33,530 bases of DNA from Rickettsiales bacterium (lineage in GTDB: Bacteria; Pseudomonadota; Alphaproteobacteria; Rickettsiales; UBA8987): positions 1-33,530 of the forward strand of contig JANQHP010000040.1 in the NCBI GenBank assembly GCA_028282625.1, written 5' to 3'. Below the pieces are notes generated by a model that saw only the letters and a program-made list of their open reading frames with translations, was not told where the DNA came from and made no database searches. Both the position numbers and the translations under genes were made by a program. Positions within the stretch are counted from its first letter, which is position 1. The number at the start of each line of letters is the position of its first letter. Shown piece by piece: positions 5,885-14,404 of the stretch.

Positions 5885-8800
5885 ATGGCTTCTATTGTAC
5901 TGAATTCTGCGGCAACCTATGTAGGCAACAGCAATCCGCTGTTGAACCTTGGCTTGCGGCTTGCCTCTAAAACGGTAGGCAAGCAGGTGGATAACTGGCT
6001 TTTGGCACGCTTTCAGCCACCCAAAATTGTAGGTTCCAGGCTTTCGGATGTGGCGGTGCAAAGCTCAGCCTATGGTGACATGATGCCGGTGATTTATGGC
6101 AATGCGCGAATTGCGGGCAATATTATCTGGTCGCGTCCGATCAAGGAAACCGCGAGTACAAGCTCTGCCGGGAGTTCTGGTGGTAAGGGTGGCGCCGGAA
6201 CTGCAAGCCGTAGGCAAACCACGTTTTCCTATTCCGTGACGCTTGCCATTGGGCTTTGCGAGGGTCCAATTGATGAGGTAGTACGCATTTGGGCGGATTC
6301 TACTATCATTGATCCGGAGCAGTTGGCGGGATCGTATCGCATCTACCAAGGTGATGAGGCGCAAATGCCTGACCCGGTGATGGAAGGGTTTGAAGGATCA
6401 GGCAATGTGCCGGCTTACCGCGGCATGGCCTATATTGTGCTGGAAGATTTTCCGCTGGAGGAATTTGGTAACCGCGTGCCCAACTTCACTTTTGAGCTGA
6501 AGCGTCGCGTGATGGAAGCAGGCGCAGAGGAAGAGGTGGAAGAGGCAATCCATGAGATGATGGTCATTCCGGGCGCAGGTGAGTTTGTGTATGACACGCA
6601 GGTGCAGCAGAAGCTGGCGGGCAAGGATGTGGGGGGCAACTGGATCCAGCAGGGTGGTTTGCAGGCAATCAACCAGAATAATCTGCACCACAAAGCAGAT
6701 GCCGTGCTGGCGCTGGATCAATTGCAGGAAACCTGCCCGAACCTCACCTGGATTGGGCTGGTGGTCAGCTGGTTTGGCGATAGTTTAGATGCGGGGCAGT
6801 GCATCATCAAGCCGGGTGTGGAGTATACAGAAGGCGCGCATACGCAGCCCGATAGCTGGCAGGTGGCGGGCTACACGCGCGGAACCGCGCATCCTATTTC
6901 CACCGACGAGCAAGGCATTGTGCGCTATGGCGGGACGCCGACCGATGCAAGTGTGCTGCGCCTGATTGCCGAGGCCAAAAACCGTGGGCTCAAGGTGATG
7001 CTTTACCCGATGGTGTTTATGGATTTGCCGGATAAGCCCTGGCGCGGGCGGATGAGTGGTACACCAGTTAATGTGAGTAATTTATTTACAAAAACAGAGG
7101 GTTATGATGCATTTATTATGCATTATGCAAACCTTGTGGGGAGCCAAGTCGATGCCTTCGTGATTGGCTCCGAGCTGATTGGGCTCACCAGCGTGCAGGA
7201 TGTGGATAACAGCTTTCCCGCAGTGGATGCCTTGGTGAATCTAGCCTGGCTGGTGAAGCCGGTGGTGGGGAGCAATGTGACCGTGACCTATGCTGCGGAT
7301 TGGAGTGAGTATCACCACACGACCGGCGGGTGGTATCACCTGGACCCGCTTTGGGCTTCCCCCAATATTGATGTGGTGGGGATCGATGCCTATTTCCCGC
7401 TGACCGATACGCCACAAGAGTCGATTACCGAGCAGGATATCAAGGATGGCTGGACTTCCGGGGAAGGGTATGACTGGATTTATACGGATGAAGCGCGGAC
7501 GATTAAGCAAAATATTGCGCCAGAATATGCGTGGAAAAACATCGAGTGGTGGTGGAAAAACACGCACACCAACCCCGATAGCAGCGTGACAGCCTGGGTG
7601 CCGGAATCGAAGAAGATCTGGTTTACCGAGTTTGGTTTTCCGAGTGTGGATGGGTGTAGCAACCAGCCCAACGTGTTTTTTGATCCCGCCAGTAGTGAGG
7701 GCGCTTTGCCACGTTTTTCCACCGGTTCGATTGATATTCGTGCGCAGCGTATGGCGATTCGGGCCACGCGCGCGGTGTGGAAAAATTCCACGATGATCGA
7801 GCGGCAATTCTTGTGGACGTGGGATGCGCGCCCGTTTCCTTTTTGGCCCGACCTCACCAGCATTTGGGGCGATGGTCCGCTCTGGGCAACCGGTCATTGG
7901 GTGCAGGGCAAGTTTGGCACGTCGGGCCTGGGGTCTATTATCCGCAATTTATGCCAGCGTGCGGGAATCAAGGATGCTGAAATTGACACCTCCCGCTTTA
8001 GCGATCTGGTGGATGGCTATGTGTTGGCCGATCAAACCACCGCCAAGGAGGCCGTGGGCGACCTGCAGCAGGCCTATTTCTTTGATATACAGGACTCCTC
8101 GCCGCTGCTGAGCTTTATGCCGCGCGGCAACCTTCCGATCATCACACTGACAGAAGAGGATTTGGTACCGGATCGCAAAAACAAGTTGCTGCGCCTGATA
8201 CGTGTGGAGGAGAACGAAATTCCGCAGAAGGTGGACGTGAATTATATCCGCAAAAGCTCGGATTATCAGGTGGGCAACCAGCATGCGCGCCGTATTTCTG
8301 GCTACAGCCAGGAGCAGCAGACGCTGAATTTGCCGGTGGTGATGAACGATCAGCAGGCGCGCACGATTGCCGATATTGCGCTTTTTGAGCGCTGGAATAG
8401 CCGCACGCTTTATGTATTCCGCCTTTCTATGCGGCACGCAGCGCTGGAGCCCGCAGATGTGGTGCAGCTGGAGGTGGAAGGCAAAACGCATCTGCTGCGC
8501 CTGGTGCGGACCGAGGTCAAAACGCCGGGCGTGATGGAGGTAGAGGCGGTGATCGAGAATCAGCTGCTCTACCGCAGAAATTATGCACCAAGCTCGGGCG
8601 AGGGGACCTATAGCCTGCCACCAGAAGGCGAGGTGGCCTTGCAGATGCTTGATATTCCTTCGCTCACGCAAACCGATACGCCGCAACTGCATGTGGCCGC
8701 GTGTGGCACGGGCGGCAGGTGGCAGGGTGCTGCGCTCTACCGATCAGACGATACGGGCACAACCTTTCGGCAAAGTGTGGATATTGAGCAGCAGGCAGTA

Positions 8801-9547
8801 CTTGGCAGCGTGGTGGAAGCGTTGCCGCTTGCTTTTGCTTCCCTTGTGGACCGTGGGAGTAGCCTCGAGGTGCTGTTGCTGCAAGGAGAGCTGGAAAGCA
8901 TAAGCGAAGAGGCGGTGCTCAATGGTGCCAATGCCGCGCTGGTGGGCGATGAGATCATCCAGTTTCAAACGGCGACCTATCTGGAAGCGCAGCGTTACCG
9001 CTTGAGCGGGTTTTTGCGCGGCAGGATGGGTACGGAGTGGGCGATGGCTGAGCACAGTGCGGGCGAACGCTTTGTGCTGCTCGATAGCCTGGTGCAGGCG
9101 GTGGAGGTTTCGCCTTCGCTCTTTGGCATTAAGCGGCATTATAAGGCCGCCGCCTTTGGGCAGAGCCTTGAGAGTGCGGCGCTCGTGCCATTTACCTACG
9201 AAGCGCGGACGTTGATGCCTTACGCGCCAGCACATGTGAGGGGCGTGCGCCAGAGCGATGATAGCCTCACAATTCAGTGGATACGCCGTGCACGGGTGCA
9301 GGGCCAGTGGGCCAATGGCATCGACGTGCCGCTGGATGAGGCAAGCGAGCAGTATGAGGTGGATATTTTGGATGGCGGGGGTGCGGTGGTGCGTACGATT
9401 GCGGGGCTTGCGAGCCCTACTTGCAGTTATAGCGCCGCAGAGCAAACGGCGGATTTTGGCAGCGTGCAGGTCAATGTGCGTGTGGTGGTCTATCAAGTAT
9501 CACAGCGAGTCGGGAGGGGTTATGGGACTGAAGAAACCATCAGATAA
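5885..9547 (+). CDS. GTA TIM-barrel baseplate/host-specificity megaprotein (gp15-like)
   Basis: A 1220-residue homologue of RcGTA gp15, the baseplate protein with a glycosidase-like barrel. Residues about 1-210 form an N-terminal hub part (YGDMMPVIYG, TTFSYSVTLAIGLCEGP). Residues about 275-660 are the GTA_TIM barrel (CPNLTWIGLVVSWFGDS, KVMLYPMVFMDLP, VIGSELIGLT, IWFTEFGFPSVDG). Residues about 720-890 correspond to the phage tail 3 region. The remaining 330 residues are beta-rich and contain the FLRGRMGTEWAMAEH motif usual in the family. The length is close to the known protein, so it appears intact, with no frameshift. Large antisense ORFs within it are treated as shadows. Confidence 0.95.
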   Translation: MASIVLNSAATYVGNSNPLLNLGLRLASKTVGKQVDNWLLARFQPPKIVGSRLSDVAVQSSAYGDMMPVIYGNARIAGNIIWSRPIKETASTSSAGSSGGKGGAGTASRRQTTFSYSVTLAIGLCEGPIDEVVRIWADSTIIDPEQLAGSYRIYQGDEAQMPDPVMEGFEGSGNVPAYRGMAYIVLEDFPLEEFGNRVPNFTFELKRRVMEAGAEEEVEEAIHEMMVIPGAGEFVYDTQVQQKLAGKDVGGNWIQQGGLQAINQNNLHHKADAVLALDQLQETCPNLTWIGLVVSWFGDSLDAGQCIIKPGVEYTEGAHTQPDSWQVAGYTRGTAHPISTDEQGIVRYGGTPTDASVLRLIAEAKNRGLKVMLYPMVFMDLPDKPWRGRMSGTPVNVSNLFTKTEGYDAFIMHYANLVGSQVDAFVIGSELIGLTSVQDVDNSFPAVDALVNLAWLVKPVVGSNVTVTYAADWSEYHHTTGGWYHLDPLWASPNIDVVGIDAYFPLTDTPQESITEQDIKDGWTSGEGYDWIYTDEARTIKQNIAPEYAWKNIEWWWKNTHTNPDSSVTAWVPESKKIWFTEFGFPSVDGCSNQPNVFFDPASSEGALPRFSTGSIDIRAQRMAIRATRAVWKNSTMIERQFLWTWDARPFPFWPDLTSIWGDGPLWATGHWVQGKFGTSGLGSIIRNLCQRAGIKDAEIDTSRFSDLVDGYVLADQTTAKEAVGDLQQAYFFDIQDSSPLLSFMPRGNLPIITLTEEDLVPDRKNKLLRLIRVEENEIPQKVDVNYIRKSSDYQVGNQHARRISGYSQEQQTLNLPVVMNDQQARTIADIALFERWNSRTLYVFRLSMRHAALEPADVVQLEVEGKTHLLRLVRTEVKTPGVMEVEAVIENQLLYRRNYAPSSGEGTYSLPPEGEVALQMLDIPSLTQTDTPQLHVAACGTGGRWQGAALYRSDDTGTTFRQSVDIEQQAVLGSVVEALPLAFASLVDRGSSLEVLLLQGELESISEEAVLNGANAALVGDEIIQFQTATYLEAQRYRLSGFLRGRMGTEWAMAEHSAGERFVLLDSLVQAVEVSPSLFGIKRHYKAAAFGQSLESAALVPFTYEARTLMPYAPAHVRGVRQSDDSLTIQWIRRARVQGQWANGIDVPLDEASEQYEVDILDGGGAVVRTIAGLASPTCSYSAAEQTADFGSVQVNVRVVVYQVSQRVGRGYGTEETIR

Positions 9548-9803
9548 TCAAGAAATAAACGAACTGGCGATGCGGCGCATCATGAAGGAAACGGTGAAGG
9601 AAGCCGTGCACGAGACGCTGACCGGGCTTGGGTTTAACACCGAGCACCCGCACGAGATGCAGGCGGATCTGCGCTATTTGCACAAAACGCGCAAGGGGAG
9701 TGAGTTTTTGGCGCTTCGGGCGAAAACCTCACTGCTAGCCTTTATGGTGCCCACGGCGCTCTATATTTTGTGGGAGGCACTTAAAGAGGGCGTGAAGAAA
9801 TAG
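9522..9803 (+). CDS. Small single-helix membrane protein (DUF6127-like) ending the phage cluster
   Basis: A 93-residue protein. The ATG at 9522 has a strong GGGAGGGG site upstream and overlaps the gp15-like gene by 26 bases; upstream in-frame starts would lie deep in gp15. The N-terminal half is charged and helical (MRRIMKETVKEAVHETLTGLGF), followed by PHEMQADLRYLHKTRKGSE and one membrane segment near residues 68-86 (LLAFMVPTALYILWEAL). This layout resembles the DUF6127 family found near alphaproteobacterial phage and GTA genes. A holin or release accessory role is possible but not shown. Confidence 0.7.
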   Translation: MGLKKPSDNQEINELAMRRIMKETVKEAVHETLTGLGFNTEHPHEMQADLRYLHKTRKGSEFLALRAKTSLLAFMVPTALYILWEALKEGVKK

Positions 9804-9900
9804 CATGCTTTAGCAGTGGGCATCCAACGTCGTTGCCTTTAAGCGCAATTGGCACTATCGTAGAGCAGAGAAGGGTTATTGTATTAAGGATAGAAGTGTT

Positions 9901-11277
9901 ATGGCAAGTCGTCTTGCACAGCCGGGATTTTGGATCAAAACGCTTCTGTTTCTGCTGGCAGAAGGGGCGCTGATATGGACCTATATCCAAAAGATAGAAC
10001 GCGTGAGCTTTATTTGTAGCCATCGTTCGCTTTATACCCCCTCTTTTACCGCGTTTTGCGACCAGTCGCTCGCACTGCATTATTTGCATTTTTCCCTGCT
10101 TTCCCTGGCACTTGCGCTCTTTTTGTTAGCGCTTTATCTGTTGCCGCTAACCTGGCGGAATATCTGGCGATCGAGCCTATGCTTCTTCGTGGCGCTGTAT
10201 CTTTTGGTTTCCGGCTATTGGGTAATTACCTCTCATATTGCAGACGTGCGCACCTATAGCTATGAGCTGTTCATTACCGCCTTTTATACCTGGATGACGC
10301 TCTGCTTGGTGCTTTTGCTGATCGCGGTATTGTTTCCACCCATTCGACGCGCAGCGGTGATTGTGGCCTTGCTCTTCACCGCAATCGCCACGGTGCTCTT
10401 TACGCTGGAAGGGCGAGGCAGTGTGGAACATATTACCCCGCTACTGGGCGGATTGTTTGCGGATGTATCCTTTTACACCATTCGTCTGAGTGCGCTCTTT
10501 AGCGTATGGATGATGCTTACCGTTGGCGCATTGGCAATTGCTTTAATCTGGTTAGCAAGCCAATGGGTCCGCTCAGGCCATGTAACGGTGCAGCCGGTGC
10601 TTCAAACAGGGAAATATGTGCTGATTGCGATTGCCATTTCAAGCCTGTCCCTTCTTTCCATCCCATTTGGTAATCGCTTGAATCAGAGTGATGTGGCACA
10701 CGCCAAAGGATTTATTGAAACCTTTGTGCCAAAATTGGAGGGTTATTATAGCACCTATGGCCAGTATCCCAAAAATCTGGATCGTTTTTTGGAGTCCATT
10801 ACCTCGGTGCCGCGCTTGATTGATATCTTTGAGTATCTCGCGCATGAGCATGAGGGGTCGTATTATTTAAGCCGACCGCAGAAATATTGCTTTGTGTTCC
10901 TGGATCCGGGGCGGAAGTTTGGCTACCACGCGTACACAAGCGATACCAAAAAATGGCAGTATTTTAGCCCACTGCAATCGCTGGAGAATGAGTATTTAAA
11001 CGTATGCGGCGACGATGGCCCAACTTCACATGAGGCTATTTTAGCCGACCATTTGGGGCTTAAAGGCTTGCACGATCCGCTTGGTCGTCTTGGTGCCGAG
11101 GTGGGTATGGTCACGCCGCCGCCTGGCACACGGCAGTCCACCCAGCGCTTGAAAAACGAACTGCAAAGCCTAGGCCGCCAGGAGCCTTCGATCTACGGCA
11201 CCATTCCAGGAAACACGCAGGAGCTAAGGGCATTGCTGCACCAAAGTCAGGAAAAAGCCGCACCAGTAGAGGAATAG
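9901..11277 (+). CDS. Unknown multi-pass membrane protein with pseudopilin-like C-terminal part
   Basis: I do not recognise this 458-residue protein as a named family. Residues 1 to about 260 hold roughly seven hydrophobic segments (for example WIKTLLFLLAEGALIW and LCLVLLLIAVLFPP). The soluble C-terminal part begins with a stretch, HAKGFIETFVPKLEGYYSTYGQYPKNLD, similar in style to the GspG-type pseudopilin segment, and includes CFVFLDPG. The last 90 residues are polar. The ATG at 9901 is preceded by AAGGA 10 bases upstream and a weak promoter-like pair (TTGCCT at 9834, TATCGT at 9856). It lies 97 bases after the phage cluster and may mark the host side of its right edge. Confidence 0.75.
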   Translation: MASRLAQPGFWIKTLLFLLAEGALIWTYIQKIERVSFICSHRSLYTPSFTAFCDQSLALHYLHFSLLSLALALFLLALYLLPLTWRNIWRSSLCFFVALYLLVSGYWVITSHIADVRTYSYELFITAFYTWMTLCLVLLLIAVLFPPIRRAAVIVALLFTAIATVLFTLEGRGSVEHITPLLGGLFADVSFYTIRLSALFSVWMMLTVGALAIALIWLASQWVRSGHVTVQPVLQTGKYVLIAIAISSLSLLSIPFGNRLNQSDVAHAKGFIETFVPKLEGYYSTYGQYPKNLDRFLESITSVPRLIDIFEYLAHEHEGSYYLSRPQKYCFVFLDPGRKFGYHAYTSDTKKWQYFSPLQSLENEYLNVCGDDGPTSHEAILADHLGLKGLHDPLGRLGAEVGMVTPPPGTRQSTQRLKNELQSLGRQEPSIYGTIPGNTQELRALLHQSQEKAAPVEE

Positions 11278-11381
11278 TGCTGCCTCTAATACACACCGCC
11301 AAGCAACAAGCAAATTGACGTATCCGCTTACGAATGCTAAGCACAGTTGCAAGTAGATTCAATCGTGCGAAGGAGGCATGC

Positions 11382-12308
11382 ATGCGCGTCACACGCAAAG
11401 TAAAACAGATTCTTTCTTATTATGAGTCTGACCATCCGGGTGTCAAAGCCAATTTGGCACGTATCTTGATGCATGGGCGCTTAGGTGGCACCGGAAAAAT
11501 GGTTATTTTACCGGTCGACCAAGGGTTTGAACATGGCCCTGCGCGTAGCTTTGCAGCCAATCCCTCTTCGTATGACCCGCATTACCATTTTCAACTGGCC
11601 GTGGATGCGGGCTTAAGTGCCTTTGCCGCGCCGTATGGGATGCTGGCTACGGGTGCTGCCAGCTATGCCGGTGCGGTGCCGCTCATTTTGAAAGTCAACA
11701 GCGCAAACTCCCTTTCGAATATGCCTGAGCCTACCCAAGCGGTCACAGGCACCGTGCGTCAGGCGTTGCAGCTTGGCTGCTCGGCGATTGGCTTTACCAT
11801 CTATCCCGGTTCGGACCATTGCTATGCCATGATGGAACAAATTCGCTTTATGGCAGAAGAAGCACGTGCCTGCGGCTTGGCGGTGGTCATCTGGTCATAT
11901 GCACGCGGTGGCAAGGTAAGTTCCAAGGGAGAAACCTCGATTGATACCATTGCGTATGCCGCGCATATGGCCGCACTCCTTGGCGCGCACATCATTAAGG
12001 TGAAGTTGCAAACCAACCATCTGGATGGGGAAGCAACACAGAAGGTGTATCAGGAACACAACGTTGCGATTAACACACCGGCTGAGCGCGTGGCACATGT
12101 GGTCCAATCTTGCTTTAATGGCAAACGCCTGGTGGTGTTTTCCGGCGGAAGTACCAAGGGCAGCAACGCAGTCTATGATGATGCGCGCGCGATTCGTGAT
12201 GGCGGCGGCAATGGCTCGATCATTGGACGCAACACCTTCCAGCGTCCGCGTGAAGAAGCACTGGCCATGCTGGATAAGATTGTACACATCTATCAAGGCA
12301 AGGCCTAA
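11382..12308 (+). CDS. fbaB: Class I fructose-bisphosphate aldolase (FbaB/DhnA type)
   Basis: A 308-residue DhnA/FbaB-type class I aldolase, which cleaves fructose 1,6-bisphosphate to dihydroxyacetone phosphate and glyceraldehyde 3-phosphate through a Schiff base. LPVDQGFEHGP near the N-terminus, IYPGSDH, VVIWSYARGG and HIIKVKLQTN (Lys206 and Lys208, matching the IIKxK strand of E. coli FbaB, where the Schiff-base lysine is expected) are all present. FSGGSTKGS and the GNGSIIGRNTFQRP phosphate loop follow. The ATG at 11382 has AGGAGG five bases upstream. It is somewhat shorter at the N-terminus than the E. coli enzyme. The next gene starts 33 bases later. It works with the gap, pgk and pgi genes in this window. 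Confidence 0.93.
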   Translation: MRVTRKVKQILSYYESDHPGVKANLARILMHGRLGGTGKMVILPVDQGFEHGPARSFAANPSSYDPHYHFQLAVDAGLSAFAAPYGMLATGAASYAGAVPLILKVNSANSLSNMPEPTQAVTGTVRQALQLGCSAIGFTIYPGSDHCYAMMEQIRFMAEEARACGLAVVIWSYARGGKVSSKGETSIDTIAYAAHMAALLGAHIIKVKLQTNHLDGEATQKVYQEHNVAINTPAERVAHVVQSCFNGKRLVVFSGGSTKGSNAVYDDARAIRDGGGNGSIIGRNTFQRPREEALAMLDKIVHIYQGKA

Positions 12309-12341
12309 TTTGCAACGCCCTGACCTGCAAGGGGATACCCA

Positions 12342-13595
12342 ATGATCTGGTTGCTGATTGTGGTGCTGATTATGGCATCGGCCTTTTTCTCGGGCTCTGA
12401 AACGGGCCTCACTGGAGTCTCACGTGCAAAAATCCATCAACTCAAGATGGATGGTTCCAAACGCGCCGCGCAGGTGAGCCTGCTGCGGGAGCGGAAAGAT
12501 CGCCTGATTGGCGCGATCTTGCTCGGCAACAATGCGGTGAATATTGCCGCTTCTGCGCTGGCAACCAGCGTCGCTATTGCTTGGTTTGGTCAGGAAGGCG
12601 TATGGATTGTGACCATTGCCATGACCTTGGTCGTGCTGATTTTTGCCGAAGTGGCGCCTAAAACCTTTGCATTTTACAACTCTGAAAAAGTTGCGCTGGC
12701 CGTGGCACCTATTTTCCTGGTGCTGGTCAAAGTATTTGCACCCATCACGCAGGCCGTGCAGTGGTGTGTGAATGCCGCGTTTCGCATCGTGGGCATCCAA
12801 GTGCAGCAAGATAACGACATGGATGCCACCGATATATTGCGCGGCACTATTGCGCTGCAGCACGATGAAGGGCGTGTGTTTAAAGACGATAAAGACATGC
12901 TTGGCAGCATTTTGGACCTCAACACGGTGGAGGTCTATGAAGTGATGCGTCACCGCAAGCGTATGTTTACCCTCAATATGGATCTGCCACAGCCAGAGCT
13001 CATCGACAAGGTGCTGCAAAGCCCGCATACGCGGATTCCCTTATGGCAGGAAAAGCCAGATAACATCGTGGGGGTATTGCACAGCAAGGATCTGATGCGC
13101 GCGCTGCATAAACAGACGGCACAAGAAACACCCCTTGATATCAAGGGCATTATGCAGACTGCCTGGTTTGTACCGCAAAGCCGTTCGCTTAAAGACCAAT
13201 TGCAGGCGTTTCGGGAAAAGCAGAGCCATTTTGCGCTGGTGGTGGATGAATATGGTGTGTTGCTCGGGTTGATTACGTTAGAGGATATTATCGAAGAAAT
13301 TGTGGGGGATATTGAAGATGAGTATGATCGCCGCCGCGTGAAGATCCGGCAAATGCCCGATGGTTCCTGCCTGGTGGATGGCACGGTTACGGTACGCGAC
13401 CTCAACCGCCATTTGGAGTGGAACTTGCCCGACGATGACGCTGCAACGGTCGCAGGGCTGCTGATTCATGATATTCAGATGATTCCCGATGTGGGGCAGG
13501 TCTTTCATCTGCATGGCTATCGTTTTGAGGTGCTGCGTAAGCAACGCAACCAGATTATGGGCCTTCGGATTAATCGACTTACAAGCGAAGAATAA
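12342..13595 (+). CDS. HlyC/CorC (CNNM) family CBS-domain membrane protein
   Basis: A 417-residue protein of the CNNM/CorC-type family. Residues 1 to about 180 form the DUF21 membrane domain, starting with MIWLLIVVLIMASAFFSGSE and holding the NNAVNIAASALATS and FAEVAPKTFA motifs. A CBS pair follows (about residues 195-325, including VVDEYGVLLGLITLEDIIEEIVGDIEDEYD), and then the CorC_HlyC transport-associated domain (about 335-415). Relatives are implicated in magnesium, cobalt or sodium-dependent efflux, but the substrate cannot be read from sequence. It follows the aldolase closely and may share its transcript. Confidence 0.93.
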   Translation: MIWLLIVVLIMASAFFSGSETGLTGVSRAKIHQLKMDGSKRAAQVSLLRERKDRLIGAILLGNNAVNIAASALATSVAIAWFGQEGVWIVTIAMTLVVLIFAEVAPKTFAFYNSEKVALAVAPIFLVLVKVFAPITQAVQWCVNAAFRIVGIQVQQDNDMDATDILRGTIALQHDEGRVFKDDKDMLGSILDLNTVEVYEVMRHRKRMFTLNMDLPQPELIDKVLQSPHTRIPLWQEKPDNIVGVLHSKDLMRALHKQTAQETPLDIKGIMQTAWFVPQSRSLKDQLQAFREKQSHFALVVDEYGVLLGLITLEDIIEEIVGDIEDEYDRRRVKIRQMPDGSCLVDGTVTVRDLNRHLEWNLPDDDAATVAGLLIHDIQMIPDVGQVFHLHGYRFEVLRKQRNQIMGLRINRLTSEE

Positions 13596-13618
13596 CTCTA
13601 ATAAATTATTAATATATC

Positions 13619-13647
13619 TTGACAGAGAGAGGGCAATTTGCTACTCT
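13619..13647 (+). promoter_or_regulatory. Sigma70-like promoter for the small exported protein
   Basis: A perfect TTGACA -35 at 13619-13624 is followed after 17 bases by TACTCT at 13642-13647 (three of six -10 matches). It gives a leader of about 175 bases before the ATG at 13830. Confidence 0.5.
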
Positions 13648-13786
13648 TATCCTTGTATTTGTGTTTCTATGCGAATCAAGGCATAGCGTTTTAGCCGTTT
13701 TTACGGCCAACATTGATGGTTGGTTGAAAGCTCTTGCGCTAAAATGTTGTGCTTTGGTTCGTGTGGTATACGCAAATCAAAATATC

Positions 13787-13820
13787 CAAGCAGCTGGTGT
13801 TGCCAGCTGCTTGAAAAGGA
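13787..13820 (+). promoter_or_regulatory. Leader hairpin abutting the ribosome binding site
   Basis: A perfect 11-bp stem (CAAGCAGCTGG at 13787-13797 with CCAGCTGCTTG at 13803-13813, loop of 5) ends directly against GAAAAGGAG, the ribosome binding site of the 13830 gene. No T-run follows, so it is not a terminator. Placement suggests control of translation or mRNA stability. Further upstream the leader also has a GCCGT/ACGGC stem near 13694-13707. Confidence 0.5.
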
Positions 13821-13829
13821 GTTCTTAGA

Positions 13830-14216
13830 ATGAAAAGGTTAGGGGCGAAAATGCTCGCCATGCTTATTGTTTTTGCTATCCTGTATGGGATAGGCTGGAT
13901 GCTGTTTCCGGACAAAATGTCCATTTCCTTGGCATCTGACAAACCTGAAACCCGGATCGTCGTCTATGTAGACGACAACTATGACCCAGGGCGAGGATTC
14001 CAGGGCAGTCCTGCCTCGGAGGAGGATAAATGGGTTCAAATTGTCGGAAATTTAACCTGCAAGTGGGAGGATAACGGTAACGGCTCTGGGCATTGCGAAG
14101 AAGAGCCCTACCGTTATCTCCACACCGTGGAGCGGGGCGACGTCTTCTGGAATGGGCCCAAGGGGCCTGAATCCAACGGGTGGGCAGTCTTGCTTGCCCG
14201 CGAACCCGTCAACTGA
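13830..14216 (+). CDS. Small exported or membrane-anchored protein of unknown function
   Basis: A 128-residue protein that I do not recognise. Residues about 7-27 form a hydrophobic segment after MKRLGAK (LAMLIVFAILYGIGWML), fitting a signal anchor or an uncleaved signal peptide. The rest is acidic and would be periplasmic, with two cysteines (LTCKW and GHCEEE) that could pair, and a C-terminal WNGPKGPESNGWAVLL. The start is supported by AAAAGGAG 9 to 10 bases upstream. It has its own promoter, a long structured leader and its own terminator, so it is a single-gene unit. Function is unknown. Confidence 0.75.
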   Translation: MKRLGAKMLAMLIVFAILYGIGWMLFPDKMSISLASDKPETRIVVYVDDNYDPGRGFQGSPASEEDKWVQIVGNLTCKWEDNGNGSGHCEEEPYRYLHTVERGDVFWNGPKGPESNGWAVLLAREPVN

Positions 14217-14242
14217 GAAACCAACAACCAAACTATCTGAAC

Positions 14243-14281
14243 ACACCGCTTGCCTGAAAGGGCAGGCGGTGTTCGCTTTTT
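14243..14281 (+). terminator. Intrinsic terminator after the small exported protein gene
   Basis: A 12-bp stem (ACACCGCTTGCC with GGCAGGCGGTGT, a single G-T wobble) spans 14243-14272 and is followed by TCGCTTTTT. It lies 27 bases after the stop codon. Confidence 0.85.
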
Positions 14282-14310
14282 AGGCAATGCTTTTGTATGC
14301 TTAAAATTTT

Positions 14311-14338
14311 TGCATCAACATGCATCTTTGATTGCATC
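14311..14338. repeat. Three TGCATC direct repeats, possible operator
   Basis: TGCATC occurs at 14311-14316, 14321-14326 and 14333-14338, spaced 10 and 12 bases, about one helical turn each. The last copy overlaps the predicted -35 element of the reductase promoter. This layout fits binding sites for a regulator. No known factor is assigned. Confidence 0.4.
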
Positions 14339-14360
14339 GTAAACCGGCTTGTTTTATAAC
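14332..14360 (+). promoter_or_regulatory. Sigma70-like promoter for the reductase-folD-exoD operon
   Basis: TTGCAT at 14332-14337 and TATAAC at 14355-14360 are separated by 17 bases. Transcription would begin near 14366, leaving a leader of about 40 bases to the ATG at 14405 and excluding the alternative GTG at 14369. Confidence 0.5.
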
Positions 14361-14404
14361 CTTTTGCGGTGTTGGTATACCTTAAAACGGAGCATACATT
14401 TTCC

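Noticed and set aside
7241..9496. Long minus-strand ORFs (218, 247 and 250 codons) inside the gp15-like gene
   Set aside because: They lie antisense to a well-supported 1220-residue gene, show Arg/His/Pro-rich translations without motifs, and have no ribosome binding sites. They look like frame shadows.
11315..11343. Possible promoter before the aldolase gene
   Set aside because: TTGACG at 11315 has only TAAGCA at 17 bases, a very poor -10, so the evidence is too weak.
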